Below are positions 62,992 to 64,000 of a stretch of 64,000 nt of DNA, one piece after another. Under the pieces are notes generated by a model. That model worked only from the letters and a program-made list of their open reading frames with translations. It searched no databases and had not been told where the DNA came from. The position numbers and the translations under genes were made by a program. The DNA comes from Aphidius gifuensis (lineage: Eukaryota > Arthropoda > Insecta > Hymenoptera > Braconidae): the NCBI RefSeq assembly GCF_014905175.1, contig NC_057792.1, forward strand, positions 12,937,321-13,001,320. Reading direction: 5' to 3'. The first letter of the stretch is position 1. Each line of letters starts with the position of its first letter.

Positions 62992-63250
62992 TACAAGAAA
63001 TTTTTTTACATGCCTCAGAATTTAATTTTTTAAATTCTTCCCAAAGCCATCGGATTGTATCTTCTGTTTCATCTGCTACTATTCCACCACTCACAATACG
63101 AGTATTACCAAATTTATCGTCTACACACCAATTCATCAACGTGAGTTTATTTTCAAATAAATTGTAGGTACCGTCGAAAAACACTATTTCAGGATATGCA
63201 GTCAAATACTCTTTGTGTTGAAAAATACAAGCCTTTTACCTTTTTTTTTA
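62992..63250 (-). pseudogene. MULE transposase, N-terminal part displaced by BEL/Pao
   Basis: The minus strand encodes LTAYPEIVFFDGTYNLFENK (FDGTYNL holds the first catalytic Asp), LMNWCVDDKFGNTRIVSGGI, then DTIRWLWEEFKKLNSEACKK and ISCIM, at which point the retroelement begins. Removing the BEL/Pao element and one CATGA lets this run into VRYIMTDKDLTAR at 55,467. The first exon or start upstream of about 63,250 is not visible. Confidence 0.75.
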
Positions 63251-64000
63251 TAACATATGCAGATGTATCAGCCCCTAAAAAATATTATATATACAATTAA
63301 AAAAATAATTATAAATTAATTCATGTTATATATATATGAGCAGGTCTACCAATTCCGAACGTCGATGTGGGCCTCACTATCTCCTATCTTGCTGAAAATT
63401 GGTCAGTAGCAAGACTAGATGGAGACGGTAAACTCGTATTTTTTTTTTTTTTTTTCTAGTCATTATTTTCGGAGTTATCCTATGGGGAATTCCATCACAT
63501 TCATATTTTTTTTTTTTTTTAAATCATTTTTTCAGACTTTTAGAACGAAAAAGAAAATTGATAAATAATATTTTTCTACGTAGAATTTTCTCAGCTTTTC
63601 ATAGAAAATCTTACTTTTTCTGTATATTTATAAAAAAAGTTTGAAATTAGGGTTTAAAATGTAAAATGCAGTTTTTGTGGGCTTGCCCATATATTGATTT
63701 TTTTGAAAATATTTTTTTTGAAAAGCCAAGAAAATTTTACATTGATAGTGAGAAATTCAGGATGGGATCTCCGTAAAAACGGCCAGAAACAATAAAAAAG
63801 TAAAAAAATGAAATAAACAATTGTATTTAAAAAATATTTTTCATACCTTAATGAACTAAACTCATTGTATAACGATTAAAAATAGGCCTAATCGATTGGT
63901 AATGATGCCCTGAAGACGAAAATAACAATGGCCGACCATCCAGAAGAAACATTTTAGATGGCCAACCTAAAAACTGCAAGTTCTAACAAAAAAAGTTGCT
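63251..64000. other. no gene assigned
   Basis: T-rich DNA with homopolymers. ACCAATTCCGAACGTCGATG near 63,349 and GCCCTGAAGACGAAAATAAC near 63,906 are more complex but unrecognised. It should contain the missing 5' end of the MULE gene. Confidence 0.3.

Overview
The window is AT-rich, repeat-dense eukaryotic DNA. It has short GT-AG introns of about 80-106 bp, a BEL/Pao retrotransposon with a tRNA-Tyr primer site, several MULE and LINE remnants, many short foldback elements, and one complete Polinton/Maverick with two older relics. This mixture fits an arthropod, most likely an insect and plausibly a parasitoid wasp, but species is an inference. I saw no clear single-copy host gene; nearly everything recognisable is mobile DNA.

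Layout. 1-572: MULE transposase fragment running off the left edge. 1.4-2.1 kb: an ATGGCG-motif repeat block and a dispersed repeat. 2.1-3.7 kb: Polinton relic A (integrase and DUF8207-like gene). 4.5-8.7 kb: palindromic DNA, MITE-like inverted repeats, a ~150-bp satellite and a decayed Asn-rich reading frame. 8.9-11.7 kb: LINE relic containing a 693-bp MITE. 12.1-13.3 kb: an element with AAGTGAAACTTCTT inverted ends. 14 kb: second LINE ORF1 relic. 16-17.1 kb: two nested TTAA-flanked elements. 17.7-22.1 kb: Polinton relic B (PolB, integrase, capsid C-terminus, small DNA-binding-like gene, DIQGF-family gene) in a different gene order. 22.5 kb: intron-containing tRNA-Tyr-like gene. 23-24.85 kb and 42.89-43.15 kb: one transposase-like gene split by a Polinton.

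24,850-42,885 is a structurally complete 18,036-bp Polinton. It has TIRs of 260/253 bp that differ only by one 7-bp unit, 5'-AG termini and a 6-bp target duplication GGAAGC. Left to right it carries DIQGF-family gene 1 (+), small unknown genes, major capsid protein (-), penton-like (-, broken), adenain-type protease (-, broken), pX-like core/minor capsid protein (-), a PLA2-motif protein (-, broken), packaging ATPase (+, broken), DUF8207-like (+), fibre-like coiled coil (+), chromodomain integrase (+), DIQGF-family gene 2 (+), protein-primed PolB with an endonuclease VII-like insert (-, broken), a small gene with a TATA/Inr promoter and 5'UTR intron (+), and a six-exon spliced gene of unknown function (-). 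Integrase, TIRs and PolB would handle integration and self-replication; capsid, penton, protease and ATPase would form particles. Several of these are broken, so this copy looks dependent on others.

44.6-53.4 kb holds tandem repeats and nested foldback elements. 53.9-63.25 kb is a SWIM-domain MULE transposase gene split by a 7,519-bp BEL/Pao element (LTRs 1,070/1,069 bp, TSD CATGA). The last ~750 bp show nothing I can assign.
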